From Asterias amurensis (Eukaryota > Echinodermata > Asteroidea > Forcipulatida > Asteriidae), in contig NC_092652.1 in the NCBI RefSeq assembly GCF_032118995.1, positions 23,053,044 to 23,117,043 on the forward strand: a stretch of DNA of 64,000 nt, given 5' to 3'. Below the pieces are notes generated by a model, which was not told the origin of the DNA, did not search any database, and was given only the letters and a program-made list of their open reading frames with translations. Both the position numbers and the translations under genes were made by a program. Shown here in pieces: positions 1-13,800 of the stretch (position 1 is its first letter; each line of letters starts with the position of its first letter).

Positions 1-275
1 TGGTTTGAACTTCTATTGCGTTGGGATACTTTCCTCGTGGTCGTGAGTTCGAATCCCAAACGTATTTATTTTTTTAATTTTAATATAATAGTAATGTTTT
101 TAATGACTCTTTGTAAACTGTGCATTTCGGCTTTTTAGCCGCTGTATTGCAGTGTTTTAATAAATAAACCATGAATAATATGCCTGTGATTTTTTTCTTC
201 ACAGAACTCGGGTAAGTACTGAGTATACAGTGCTTACACACATCGGTGTATATGTGTACAAAAAATATGAATATT
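1..275 (+). repeat. tRNA-derived SINE, cut by the window edge and interrupted
   Basis: A B-box-like GTTCGAATCCC lies near 46-58. The family's 3' body (GCCTGTGAT, ACTCGGGTAAGTACTGAG, ACACACATCGGTGT) follows at 180-255 after about 120 bp of unrelated AT-rich DNA. The same body occurs at 18440 and 55930. Confidence 0.65.
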
Positions 276-2461
276 CTTTATCCTCGATGCAAACTTAACA
301 TCATTAGATATTTTTCTCGCTGTGGGTGCGAAAAGCACTGTTGGGCAAAGACAAGAGTCCGACCATTTGGGGAGTAGGGGAATTCATCCAATGTGAATGA
401 CATTTTATTAAAACGAAAAAATTGTGTTTTACAACCCCTTTCAGATGGTGGTAATACGATCCATACGGAGCTAGCGTGTTTGGTTGTATTTTGTTTTTGT
501 ATTCTTTTGATGGGGTTGTTTTTGTTTTTTAATTATAATGTTAGTCAACAAACTCTCATTCGAAGAAAACAAATCCTGCATCTTTGTGTCACCGGTAGGT
601 TCGGATTTCAACGTTTCTTCATCATATCAACAACTATCGTGTTTTGTTTTGATGTCGTTTCCTAAAGGAGGTATCAGAAGACAGATCACGATTACGTCAT
701 CATCACGTCGTCGAGATATTTTTGTTCTAGATGCACGTTGACATTTCGCGCGTAAATAGTAATACTCGGGAAGTACGGGAAAATGTGGCAGGTGGTGGCA
801 TGCCGCTTCGGTCTCACAAACAACAACATCGCGAAGAGCGAAACGAAGAGGCGACTCGACTCCTGTGACCTAAATTCTGAGGGCAGTTATGATGAGTTCG
901 GCGGTACGGTAAACTGACGAGATGTTGGGGGTGGATGCAGGGGGGGGGGCGACTTGGGTGTACGAACGAGAGTTGCGCCAGGCAGCTTATGTAGGCGAGT
1001 CACTTACGTTTCTGAATAGCGTGTTTTTGAGACATCATTTATACAGGCTTATACCGGAGGTTGTGGGTTTTCGCTTCCTTTTCTCTGCTTTTTTTGGAGG
1101 GATATATAATATCACTATTAACGTCATTTAAAAACTATTAAAGATGGTGGCCATGAAGAAACATCACAAATCGCAAATAGATTTGCAAAATATTTGCGAT
1201 ATCGCAAGTAGGCCTATAATTTGTTTTCCAATAATTTGAAAAGGTATTTTGCGATATTCAAAATTTCACCAACTAGGCTATATTTATTTGCCTGATGTTT
1301 CGAACCTAGAGAATATTTAATTAAATAATCAAAAAAATAAAATAATAATGAGTGTACTTTGTGACTGTTTCAGAATCGTGTTTTGGTTATTTTCGGTATT
1401 ATTGTTACAGTATTAATGTTCACACGAGAGGTCGTTTGCCTTCATGTTCCCACCTTCTCTTCGTTGTTGTGTAGTTTTTTTGTCACGTTCGACGTTTTTG
1501 TCTTTTTCCCCTCCTATCTGTCAGAGACCAAGCCGTGCGTAAAGTCAAAACAAGTGAGACGAACGATGGTGCAATTTACCGTGTCGTCGCTAAACTCAAA
1601 AGAGCAGCACGCCCCAGCGATAAAAACTCCTTGCGTGTCTACGTTCAACGACCCCCCTCTCCCTTAATGAATGTATGACACAAAACAACACAAGGAAAAG
1701 AAAATAATATCCGACACGGAAAAGCAAATGACCGGTTTTTCTCTCCAAGTTGCTATACGCGGAAGGGTTGGGCAGACGTTACAAAAACTAACAGGCGGGT
1801 TTTTCATTTTATTTTTAAACTGCGCAAAAAAGTGTGATTGACCTTTTTGCGTTAATTGTTTTTGTCGAGAAATTGCTATGCATATTTTTTGGTTGTTGAC
1901 CTCATTTTCCTTTCCTTGTAGGAAGCTTTAAAAAAAAGTTGCACACGCGACAACTGGATTGAGGCTGGAGCAAACCAACACATAGGCTAAGCATTCTTCT
2001 ACATTGAGCATCTATAAACAGCACAACTGAATTTGTTGAGCGCAGATTATTTTTAGCCTTAGAAACAAAGTTAATTGTGTTATGACTCTTCTAACTCTCA
2101 ACCGAAATGGAATATTTATTTAAACATGTCTTCGATTATGCTGATGCTCACATGTTTAAATCTTGAAACAAGAAAATGGACCGATCGAGGAAAAAAAAAA
2201 CTCCGTTCATACAATATTTGAGCAAAGTTAACCCATATTCCAACACCTTGTGTGGCAAATAAGCCAGTTCTGATACATCAATAAATAACGAAATAAATAA
2301 ATAATCAAACAGTTAAGTTAACAATAAATAAATAAACAAACTCTTCGTTATTAATGATTCATAGCCAAATAACCCCTCGATGTATAGACGACTCGTGTCA
2401 GAGGACGGCTTGGAATTTCCTCGCGCAATAAAGGGAGTGTACACATTTAATAATCACTCTT
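276..2461. other. AT-rich intergenic DNA without a recognised gene
   Basis: Only short unsupported reading frames are present. A GC-richer patch at about 780-960 could belong to a promoter or leader exon of an unseen gene, but no coding signal is convincing. Palindromic TAGGCCTA lies at 1209-1216, just after a stretch with several TTTGCGAT-like words. Confidence 0.4.
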
Positions 2462-2840
2462 ATGGACACTATTGGTAATTACTCAAAATAATTATTATCA
2501 TAAAACCTTTCCTGGTGACGAATAATGGGGAGAGGTTGATGGTATAAAACATTGTGAGAAACGGCTCCCTCTGAAGTGCCATAGTTTTTGAGAAATAAGT
2601 AATTTTCCAAGAATTTGATTTCGAGACCTCATATTTAGAACTTGAGGTCTCGAAATCAACCATCTAAACGCACACAACTTCGTGTGACAGGGGTGTTTTT
2701 TTCTTTCATTATTATCTCGCAACTTCGACGACCGATTGAGCTCAACATTTCACAGGTTAGTTATTTTATGCATATGTTGAGATACACCAACTGTGAAGGC
2801 TAGTCTTTGACAATTACCAATAGTGTCCACTGCCTTTAAA
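2462..2840 (+). mobile_element. MITE family B copy (TTAAAGGCACTGGACAC type)
   Basis: The body GGACACTATTGGTAATTACT ... AATTACCAATAGTGTCCACT ends in GCCTTTAA. The left terminus is eroded. An internal hairpin built on GAGACCTCA / TGAGGTCTC sits near 2620-2660. No coding capacity. Confidence 0.8.
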
Positions 2841-2875
2841 AGTAATGACAGTAACACTTTATAGACGTACAGCCG

Positions 2876-3100
2876 TATTCGATAGTATACAGTATTTTGA
2901 GAACGTTTTCACTTCAAAGTAATGCGGTTGTGGAGAATGATATATCAGTTTTTGTTCCCCAAATTTTGAATTTAAGAAACTTTACTGTCGGATACGCTTC
3001 TCAGATTGTGTACTGCAATGTACGGATTTTTCCCTGCGTGGACATAATAATATCAAAGTCTTATATAGCGCACGTATCTACCAAACAATGTACTCAAGGC
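2876..3100 (+). repeat. Diverged dispersed repeat (also at 52850-53180)
   Basis: Words such as TTTTGAGAA, CACTTCAAAGTAATG, GGTTGTGGA, TTCTCAGATTGTGTA and GTGGACAT recur in the same order at 52850-53180. The family is unassigned and old. Confidence 0.5.
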
Positions 3101-3164
3101 GCTGTGTATATACAAACTTTCGGAAAGATAGGTTATTGCAGTGATGAATTCTGAGACCCTTTTA

Positions 3165-3375
3165 TTTAGCACCTTATAAGGGTTTACAAGGTGTTACGGC
3201 GCATACAGCAGCCACAGCCAGGAACACCGGGCGAACCCCTTCTCTTTTCGATAAGTGTACTGGGTTCGTTTACATTGCGTTACACAACACATGGGACCAA
3301 CGGCTTTACGTCCCATCCGAAGGACGAAGCAATGGTTAAGTGTCTTGCTTAAGGACACAAAAGTGTTCAAAAACT
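3165..3375 (+). repeat. Dispersed repeat with GCTTTACGTCCCATCCGAAG core
   Basis: It contains GCTTTACGTCCCATCCGAAG and CTTGCTTAAGGACACA, a combination I know from repeats of many marine animals. A related tail is at 17585-17690, where it continues into GGGACTCGAACCCACA, a reverse-oriented tRNA B-box. It is probably SINE or LINE-tail derived. Confidence 0.5.
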
Positions 3376-4488
3376 GGGCATAACTGTTCCGGATTTTCAG
3401 CGATAGGCCCTATCTCAAAAACGCTAGAACCTCTTTAGATGAAATCCTGGGTGGACATTACCGCTCCTGGTTATTTTGCGAAATCTCAAAAACGCTTCAA
3501 TTTCTTTTTAAAATTAAATCTTCACAGGTATCTGATAGGCCTATTGTGACGACACCCATGGTGTCAATTTAAACAGCCATGTGTTTGCATTGTATACGGT
3601 TTAGGCACAGAGCATCTAGTCCTTGCTTTATGGTTTAGGGTCCACCCTCTGCGAGAGTCAGACAGTTCTGATGTGACACTAAAACTTAAAAGCCCGGAAG
3701 GGAAAGGGCGGGAAAGGGTACAACCCATTTTTACCACATTGAAATTATTGTTTTGTTTTCCTAAAATAAGCTGGGCTACATAGTTTGAGTCGATTACATA
3801 AACCTCTTTTGACATGGAGAAAATTGGCTAGTCTGAGTTTTTCTATGATTCTTTGAATGTCGACCCTGCTAAGATGTCAATAGGCGACCCTCATTGCGTT
3901 GCTTTTGGCAAAACTAGTGACCCTGTATTGTGTAAATAAATCTCTAGCCAACCCGAGGATTGAACACGAATACAAGCAGAGAGAGAAATAAAGAAAAGAA
4001 GTAGAGAAAAACACCAATGTGTTGAGAGGGATTAGCGCTAAAAATAATACGGTTAGAATCTCTCAGATTGATGGCCTGCCTTGAGAGACTATTGAGCTGT
4101 CAAACCATTACAAACAAATCTCAAACATTTTAACAACACCGTACAAGACCACAATACAACCCCCAACAATAGGGGACACAAAAAGGTCTGGGAGACCAAG
4201 TCGTTTCTATTTCCAACAGAGGGGTTTCCTAAATACACAAAGTTACTCAAAAACTGGTTCACTGCAGCAGCGTTACTTTAACAGTTGGGGTTTCCATGAC
4301 GATTGACGGCAATGCGTGGTTTGATTTCTTCCGGAATATATTTTTTTTCTTTAATCCAAGCTGGAGAAATTCCGAGTGACGTGTGAAATGGTGTTGCAAT
4401 GCAATCATTATAGCGTTATATCTCTCGTAAGTTCCAGAGAGAAAAAAAAGTCAGTCAGGCGCACGGTAGTAGGATCACCCCCACCGCG
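3376..4488. other. Region upstream of the aminotransferase promoter
   Basis: No gene was recognised. It holds TAGGCCTA at 3536-3543 and two copies of TCTCAAAAACGCT (about 3413 and 3484). Promoter elements begin at 4489. Confidence 0.4.
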
Positions 4489-4546
4489 TGACGTCATTGG
4501 TCACGGGCTCTCACGAGAGAACAGCAAAGCCTAGTCGGTTATAAAG
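4489..4546 (+). promoter_or_regulatory. Compact promoter: CRE, inverted CCAAT box, TATA box
   Basis: A full CRE palindrome TGACGTCA lies at 4489-4496 and overlaps an inverted CCAAT box (ATTGG, 4496-4500). TATAAAG follows at 4540-4546. Transcription would start near 4570, leaving a 5' UTR of about 250 nt before the ATG at 4818. The order and spacing match a classical TATA promoter. CREB/ATF control is inferred from the site alone. Confidence 0.6.
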
Positions 4547-4817
4547 CGCGCCACTGAAACCGACATCAGTACAGATACAAACAGGCACGCGAGTAGAAAG
4601 ACCGCCAGAACCCTGAGAGCTGATTATGCTGCTCGATACCCCACGTGTGTAGTAGGCTCTGTTGACTCACTCTCGCTATACATGCATGACACCACAGCTG
4701 TTCTAGTACGCCAAACGGAAGTACTGTACTGTCCGTCGAAAAAGAGAACTCTTTTTCCACAACATCTATTTTGAGGATTTCTAACAACCGCAAAGGAGAA
4801 GAAAAAAGAGAACAACA

Positions 4818-7800
4818 ATGGAGGCTTTTAGACCAGACACCAGTAGTCCTAAGCAAGCACTGCTTAGCTATGTGAACAACAATGTCGTTGGAGGAGAGGC
4901 GCAATTCCGCGGTCCGTTCGGACAGAGAAGGGGTGAGTGCCTGTTTTATTGGTCGGGAAGGGGGTTGCAGTTGCACCCAGGAAGGGGATGGGTTGTTCGG
5001 TGAGGTGGGGTGAGGAGGGAGTTGTCTTTGGGACGGGGTATTCCACACGAAAAGTAAGGCCACTGAGCACAGCCACTTACATGCGGGTACACTTTTGTTT
5101 GTTACAAAGACACCAAATGAACAGCATTTTAAATATTGAGCAACTTTTTGCAGATCTTGTATCGCTAACTCAAATACTTTTCATTCACCACTGTCACAGC
5201 GATTGTTAGTTGATATCTAAATAACAATTAGATAACTTCTACATCAGTGATTTACAAAATATTCATGAAATGGTCACGAAAACAAAACGTGTCACTGCGG
5301 CTGTGCACCACACTGCAACTTGCTAAGTGCGTGGTGCTGATGTTCAGTATAGATTCAAGAATTGCCATTGGCCCCAAGTTTTGCTCCTGTTAGTGTTACC
5401 AATGCCTTCAAGCTTATCGGGAAACTAATTATTTCACTGTTAAACAAACAAGAGGAAGAAACGCAAAACTGTTCTCTTTGGGCGCTTGTGATATTGGGCA
5501 TTTGTTAAACCGAAGGCAAACATTTATTTTGAAACTTTCCGAGTGCGGTTCGGGGGCAAATATAATTATTGTCTAAATGTATTAACTTGTAAAGGAAATA
5601 CATCTTGACATTTTTGGACTGTAGGCCTACTGTTTGTCAGATGGATTAGTTTAGGCTCGATCATAAAAAGATTTGAGTCATGCTTCTGTGCAAATTTCTT
5701 TGAGGCTTAAGAAGAAATTGAGTGTTGCTGTCATTATGGTGCTATAAATTAATCCGATTAAAGATAACTTCAAACGCACGCAGAAGTTGACATTCTCGTG
5801 TTATTGTATTTGAGTATCTAGTATAGACTCAGCCTGTGGTTTATTTCTGGCAACATCTCACTTGTTTTCTATCGCGAGTTTAAAGGCACTGGACACATTT
5901 GATAATTGTCAAAGACCAGTCTTTTCAGTTAGCGGTTTCTCAACAATGCATAAAATAACAAACCAGTGAAATCTCAGCTGAACTGGTCGTCAAGGTGTGG
6001 GAAAATAATGAAAGAGAAAACACCCATGTCGCACAAATTGTGTGCTTTCGGATGCCTTGAGTTTCAGACATCAGCTGAGGTCTCGAATTCAATTCAAATA
6101 TTTTAGTGAGAAATTACTTCTTTCTCAAAAACTGCATTACTTCAGAGGGAGCCGTTTCTCATAATGTGTTATACTAACAACAGCTCCCCATTGCCCGTGA
6201 TATGCTAACAATTATTTGAGTGATAACCAATAGTGTCCAGTGGCTTTAAAGACCACACACAAGAGAAAACAAAAAGAAGTGGAAAGATTGGACTTATAGA
6301 AAAACATCATGTGTTGTACATTATAATGTGCCATTTAAAGCAGTCATTGACATATACCGTCTCCACCCCTTTCCTAATTCGACAAGAAAGCATGCATGTG
6401 TTTGATAAATTTACACACGGAAGACTCAATCATCCCAAAGAGTGTTTGGGCGAATAAGGCCGAACAAAACTTGTCAAATCTCTAAGATGGTGGGCGGGAG
6501 GGGGTGTGGAGTGGAGGGAGGGGGGGGGGGCAGGGGAATCCATGTTGCATAATTGTGACCTACATTCAGTTGGATTGGTTTAGTCATCTTGTAAAGACTT
6601 ATTTAATGTCTGTAACCATAATTTTGCTAATAGGTAATAAATTTGTTTTGGGGTAAAGAATTTTCATTTAGTTTTACCCATTAAACACCGATTTGTGTCA
6701 GCTCTGTCTACACAGTTCTTTCCCGAGTTCTTTGAACAAAATCACAGGCATATTAAAGGAACACGTTGCCTTGGATCGGACGAGTTGGTAGTTGAAAGCG
6801 TTTGAAACCGTTTGTTATGAAATGCATATGGTTAGATAGATAGCTCAAAAGTAGAATATAATGATCTACACAAATTTGCCTCGAAATTGCGTGGTTTTCC
6901 TTTGACTTTGCGAACTAACACGGTCGGCCATTTCTGGGGGTCAAAATTAATGGCCGACCGTGTTAGTCGACGAGGTAAAAGGAAAACCACGCAATTTCGA
7001 GGCATACTTGTGTAGATCATTGTATTCTACTTTTAAAACATCTTTCTAACCATGTACATTTTATATCAAACGGTTACAAGCACTTTTTATAGCCCAACTC
7101 GTCCTATCCAAGGCAACGTGTTCCTTTAATCGGGTGGGATTCGAGCTCACGACCTTTGCAAGGTGTCTTGCTCATACTCAATGATATACAACTCTGAGAA
7201 TAGTAGTTAAAAAAAGGTTTCTGTCCTAAAAAACATCGAATCCAGCTGAGTCAGTTCCAATCGTCATTTAGGAACAGGAATAGGAAGTATGAGAAATTAA
7301 GCCATCAAACTTAAACCATTCGAAAGTGTGCCTTCCTTCTTCGCCATTTGACGCACGGCCTAGAGAGCTTAAAACTCTAATTTATTTGAAAGCGCGGCAA
7401 CTTATAATCTTGTGCAATGGTTTAAGGCGTGTATTAGTCAGTGACACTTAAACCACGGCTGCTGGTGCGTGTTACGTAAATTATCCCGCCAACACCAAAA
7501 TTCGAGATTTTGGTTAATCCAGCATTATGCATCCAATATTAGGCCTTTCCGGGATTTTAAGGGTTGGTCGTCTACACTGTCGGATAGACGGATACAGTTT
7601 GCCTGTCCGAATCATTGTAAATCCCCCCTCCCCATTAAGACTAGGGAGGTGTGTTGCGTATGCTAATCGGGCGGTCTTAAGTGGCATTTAGCATCTCACG
7701 CAAGCCCTAGTATAAAAGAGATGTGGCCTGTTGTATTGAGCGCAGGATTGTAAGTTTCCTTTACCGTTATATTTAAAATGTTTGCGGTGAGGCGTGGCTT

Positions 7801-10800
7801 GGGGCTACGGTAGAGCTCAGACGTTTGGTAATTATCAACTGTCTTCTAAGCTTCTTGGGAAATGTGGCCGACATAAAAGCATGTGCCTGTGACATCTCTA
7901 TTAACCGAACTCTCAACTACTAATGATGAATCTATCACAATCCCACAGCAAAACTTCATACTAATCCTGCAGTATATGTAATGCTGAGTCAATCAAAATC
8001 AGTGGCCTGACGTTTCGACCGCAGCAGAGTCTTTCTCGGGAAAGGAAACTATACCATGGTCATTTTGTTTGGAAAGCAGTTTGCAATAACTTATTATGTT
8101 TGCTCAAAATCATGCAAAAGAATAAAATAATGCACAGTTTGCAATGGCGCCTTGTGAATTCACCTGTCATAACAACGTGCACTCAAACAATTTGTCCGAA
8201 CACGGCTTTTATGAAGTATTAACACATTTTCTGCCGGACCCCGAGAACAGCGAGGTTTAGTTTGTGGGCCATTCCTACTCAAACCTAATCATTTCACCAC
8301 ATCGTACAACTAAACTTTTAAACTAACCCCTCCCAAAAGGTGCTCTATTTCTAAGAATCAATTTCCCCTCGACAACTGACGTAAGAACAATACAAATGCT
8401 GCAATATGTTGTGGACAAATGCCAAAACATGTCTTTAAAGGCAAATCGAAATATTAGTCATATGAACCGAAATGCACTTGGTTGAGCAACTGCCTTGTCT
8501 TCCGGATTATGGCGTACCAATGGGTAGGCTACTCTTTTGACGTGACATCCTAAAAATACATCTGGATTGAAGTAGAGACTGGAGAGCGAACCTTGACAGA
8601 TGATTGTGTGTACCCCTGCTTGTGGTTTCTGGATTGACACGCCACAAACCCCACATAGCTTATTTACAAACACTGAACCCTTTTTTTTTTTTAACAATGC
8701 AGAACAAACAAGCAAACATACAACAGTCGTCTGCTCCCCAATGACCTCACTTGGATGGTCAAGGTTATCTGACCAGACGTTATTGTACACATGCCATAAT
8801 AACGCTACGTCATATCTTGTATACTAAAACCCCACTTGTTTGTTTACGCTCTCAACCAATGATTTAAAAACATTTCTGCACAAAGGCCGACACAAACAAT
8901 GGGCTATTATTAGGCAAACACCGTAATACTAACAAATCTGAATACAATATTTAGAAATTGTCCGAACCGAATATTGTCACGTTTTTGAGGTCAAATTGAC
9001 ACAACAAAATGATGCAATGAGTTCGTAATTTAGTGAACGAGAACACAAACCATACAGTTTGTAAAACTCTTCATCGGATAAAACCTATACAGTGACCTTT
9101 AAACCACTAAATCTCCCACGAGGAAAAAATGAATCCCGACCATCCTTCTCAAATCCTTCAGAAAACATCCCTGCGGTTCTTTTACACGTTGCATGGATTT
9201 TCCATCTTTTCCCCTGGCGGATGTAACGCCTCTCCAACTCGCATTGACCACGCCCACTGTGGTCAAGTTGCATCAGTGTGACTAAGAATGGGATGCATTG
9301 GGGGTGGTACATGGGTAGGCCCACGTAGGTCTACCATCTTCCCTCGTTCTTTTTCTAGCAGAAAAGCAAGTAGGCACCTACTTGGTTGGGCATCTACTTG
9401 GTTTCCCTGCCAGGAACAAGAAGTAGGCAGCCTTTGGTTTTGCTGTATAAAAAATGAACGAGAGAAATATCGAGTTCATTTTTACCCGTTATAAATATTT
9501 TATGCTTCTTTGTTTTACGACTTACCAAGGCGTGGAACAAATCATTTGACAGCCTCTGCTCGTGTACGCCAAGAAGTTGACAATATTTTATTTTGTTTAC
9601 TGATTCTGTGTGTAGCCAAGGACTCCGAAAAGCGAACTTAATCACTGTATACTTGGCAAGAACCTTATTTAGAGAATCGAGCAGGGTTCATTTTATTAAA
9701 AAGATTTCGTTGTTAACTTGAAGAAAACAAAGCTTAACAAATTGCTGGTTTTCTTTGGTCCAATCGCGGAAACATCCATGTTTAAGGTGGACAGGCTTCC
9801 CTCCTTGTGGTGTTTTCTAACTTCTTTGTGTTTGTTTTTTGTTTTCTCTTTCCAGTGATATACTGCGATTACACAGCTTCTGGAAGGTGAGTGAAATCAA
9901 CCTCACAATACTACAACCCTATTTTTATAAATGTTGTAGTTGTGGTTTAAAGACACGCGAATATGCAGAGAGTACATGGAATAATGGAGTTATATGTAGC
10001 TTCAGCATTCACAGAACCACCACCAAATGAGCCTTTTTATACCCGCAAAACTTTTTGAACTTTACTAAACCACCCTCCCTAATATCCAAGTGATTTGATT
10101 TGATTTGAAGAACCACACAGGAAGGACACTTATAGAGAGGAGCAAATATAATCGAATCTTAAGTTCTTGTGAGTGAACTGTTTACTGTTTGTGTCCTGCC
10201 ATAATACACATTATGCAATCTCTCCACTCTATTACACATAAGAACACGTCTGTTTTGTTATCGGGGGAAAGTTGTTAGAAATCACTCGTTTTTACTAACT
10301 TAATATCCACATCCCCCCTTTACGTGCCTTAATATAGACAAAACTTTAACGAGCACTTGGGTGTGGCCAGTCGGTATTATTTCATATTAATGTTGTCTTA
10401 ACTCTTTTATTAAAGATAACAAAAAAGACCGGGTATTGGCTCAAAACGGAACCGATAATAATCGCCGAGGCTTAGCTCCATGGAACCCTTGATCCATGGG
10501 CCTGGTCTTTGGCACAGTTGATGCCAATGCAATCCGGCACTTGTTCACAAATTGGACAGAAACTGTCCTCCTATTTAATTTCCTCGTCCCCGATACCGTG
10601 TCAGTCTCCATTTGTTGGGGATTAGGGGGACGAGACGAAACAACAACAAATAAGAAACCGTGGGCTCGTTTTGGTTATAGTGGCCGGACTTGCTCACTAA
10701 GGGTCGTGCCACACGAGACAAATTACTGGCAGCCAGTTCTAGGCAATCTCCAAGAACAAAATCCATTGACATTTGAACGTTAAGATATTTTTCTTGGAGA

Positions 10801-13800
10801 TCGTGAAAAGATATTTCAAATTTTGATATTTCAAATTACTGTGCTACTAAAGTGCAGTTGGTTGCCTTTTAGTTGCCTGATGTAAAAGTTGCTCAACACC
10901 GGGACAGCATTGCAACCAAACCGCATGATAGAAACGCGTCTTTTAAAATAGCTGCTTTGTCAAGAATTATTGCTTAAAACTTGAATAACCAATGAGAGTT
11001 CTGATAAATTTTTTTACAAATCTTTTGTTTGCGGAAATGACAAAATGTCTACAGGCCTCATCTAATTCAGTTATTCATCAACACAATATCCAACTGCTCA
11101 CAAACCGCTCCTTTGTTTAAAACTATTCATAACTGTGCCCGATTACGTGCAACTGTGTTATTTTTTAATTCAGTTGACATGACTGTTTAGGGTAGCCGTT
11201 ATGTGTTTTCATTCAGTTTATTTTAATTCCTTAATCCAGCACATCCGATTGCTCAATGTGTGGTGCTGACCCCCCGCACAGCAACCAAAAAACAAGCCAG
11301 GAGTAAGATAAAAAGGGGGGGGGGGGGGGGCACTGTGTCTTGTTGGCGCAATATCATGAGGAAACCTAGTGTTTGTTGGGAAGTTATGGGCCGTCTGGCA
11401 CACGCCCTCCCTCGTCCTGCACCCCTTCTCCGTTCTGCATGTAGTCCCAACACAAATTTATTGAGTGACGAGTACAAACAAGTAGACAACCCGTTATTGT
11501 GTGAGAAAACAGTCCCTTAATCAATGATTTTTCTACTGAAAACACACTTGAGGGTTGAGTTCATTTCACTTTCGCGTATTAGTCACGTGTGTGAACTCCT
11601 AATTTCCTGCAATAACTTTTGATGCCTGACTGTGTTTTTCACTTCTCTTTTTTTTTTTGTCTCTCTGTGCACGGCAGGCCTCTTCGATGTATCGAGAATT
11701 ACATCACTGAGCATGTCTACACGATGTATGCCAACACACATACCACCACTACCATCACGTCCAAGCAAACAACTCAATTCAGACACGAAGCCAGGTATGA
11801 AGGATGATCAAACACACTCCCCAACGATTCTTCATGGAATCGTGTTTTGATCAATTACAGATTGTCCATTTGTCATGAGTTCCCCCCTTCAAAGATAAAA
11901 AACATAGAACTTTTAGCCAGAAATTGCTTCCAAGACGTGCCCATTCATCCCGGGGGCTAGTGGTGGTTTGAAGACCGCCCGGGGCCATAGGTGGAGGGGG
12001 AAGGGGGGGGGGGGGGGGGTCAAACCATTTTCTGCTGATTCATAAGTTAGAGTTAATTAAAAGTCTGTTCACTGACACGAACTTGGGATGGACACCTGCG
12101 GTTTGCAGCCCCCCCCCCCCCCATCACAGTCAAGATGTTGACCTCTATTTTCTTTAACTGGGACACTTCGAGAATATGAAAAAAATCTACTGTGACTTTG
12201 CTGTTGTTGCTCTTTCATAAAAACGGACCCTTCCTCCTGAGACTAGACGGAAAATCCCGGTCCACGGAGAGAACTTAAGTTACACACACCCTTGTTTGGG
12301 AGAGGGCACCTCCATGCATAAGCCACATGGGGGTTGTGGCTGTGTGATTAGGGACGGGGAACATTATGCAGTAGGGGACCTAAATAGTATACGAGGGAAT
12401 AATATGGGCTTTATAAAAACATCAGGGCCAAATTTCAGGGCCAAAAGTCTGTAAGCACAATAACTTGCTAAGCACAGAAAGGCATTGCTTATTAGAAAAC
12501 AGGATACCAAACAAAATTCCATGAATTTGACATTGTTATGACTGGTGCCCCACTTAATTTTTTGCTTAGCAAAGACATTTTGTCGAGCAGTATTTTAGTT
12601 GGGCCCAGATGTAACTTGCTTCTGAAGAAAGAGGGAAAAGGGGGGGGGGGGGGGTATTATGAAGGGGTTTGCCGGGTAACACACGGAAGGAATAGAAGGA
12701 GATTGGCCGAGGTGGAAGCGTGAGCTAAAAAGCAGTTCAGAACGAGAGGTGTGTTGTTACGCACGGTAGGGTGCGAAATCATGGATAGGGAGACAGGGCG
12801 GGAGGATCGTGCACGCACGGTGTAAAAGAGTTGGAATAGAAACACAACAACTCCAACCTTGTAGGTCACTAAACTCCACTTTTTACAACCGAGTCATGGT
12901 CTCATTCCAAAGTCACCATGAATGTAAACGGTCACTGTGTTTGATTATTTAAGCTCAAGTCATAGGATCGTTCCACACGAGAGGGTGCAAAAGGTTCCTT
13001 GCGAAACATTCCGTTAGCGTAAGTTTTTGTCGGAGGTCGGTTCTTCTACAAAATTTCACAATGTTTGAGACAATTTCGTACGGAATGTGTCAGAACTGCT
13101 GTCCCCACACGAAGCTAATTTCTGTAATAAACATTGAGAATATTTCGCATAGTTTCCGTCGTAATGAAAGCGGTTTTGAAGGTAGTTGAAGCATGTACTG
13201 ATGGTACCCAAGGTTAGCAGAAGTTCAGGTGAAACACTCTATGACCAAGCAAACATTAGAATCTGTTGGGGTTTTTCCATTCAAAACATTGATATAGCTA
13301 GGGCACCTCAGCTGGTGACTAACGAATTACATGCGCTGGCGTGATAGACTGAAAAGACCCATGGGACCAGGGGGAAATCTTCGCATTTTCAGGAACCTCC
13401 AGAAAACCTTAGAAATAATTTATGGCCCCAAAGTATGATGAACATGAGCACCTGTCAGCATAGGTTCGTAGAACACGTTTATCAATATTCGTTTTATGTT
13501 TCGTTTTTTTTTTTGTCAGGGAGTTAATTCGGAGTTGTGTGAACGCCACCGAGGATGACGCTGTGATTTTCACGGGCAGCGGTTCAACGGGAGCTATCCA
13601 CAAGCTTCTTAATGTGATGGAACTACACGGGGAGAAAGCTTCCAAAACTGTAAGTTTCACACCCCCCCCCCCCCCTCCCACCCCCCCCCCCCCCACTCCT
13701 GCTAAAATGTCACAATCCAGGACTTCCATGTTGGTAGAAATCGTTTGAATTCCATAGTTCGTTTATTTTGTCCAAAATAAGTGTGCCCCCTTAAAGGCAC

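Noticed and set aside
4566-5063. 165-codon minus-strand open frame over the aminotransferase promoter and first exon
   Set aside because: It is antisense to a TATA promoter, 5' UTR and coding exon, and has no recognisable domain.
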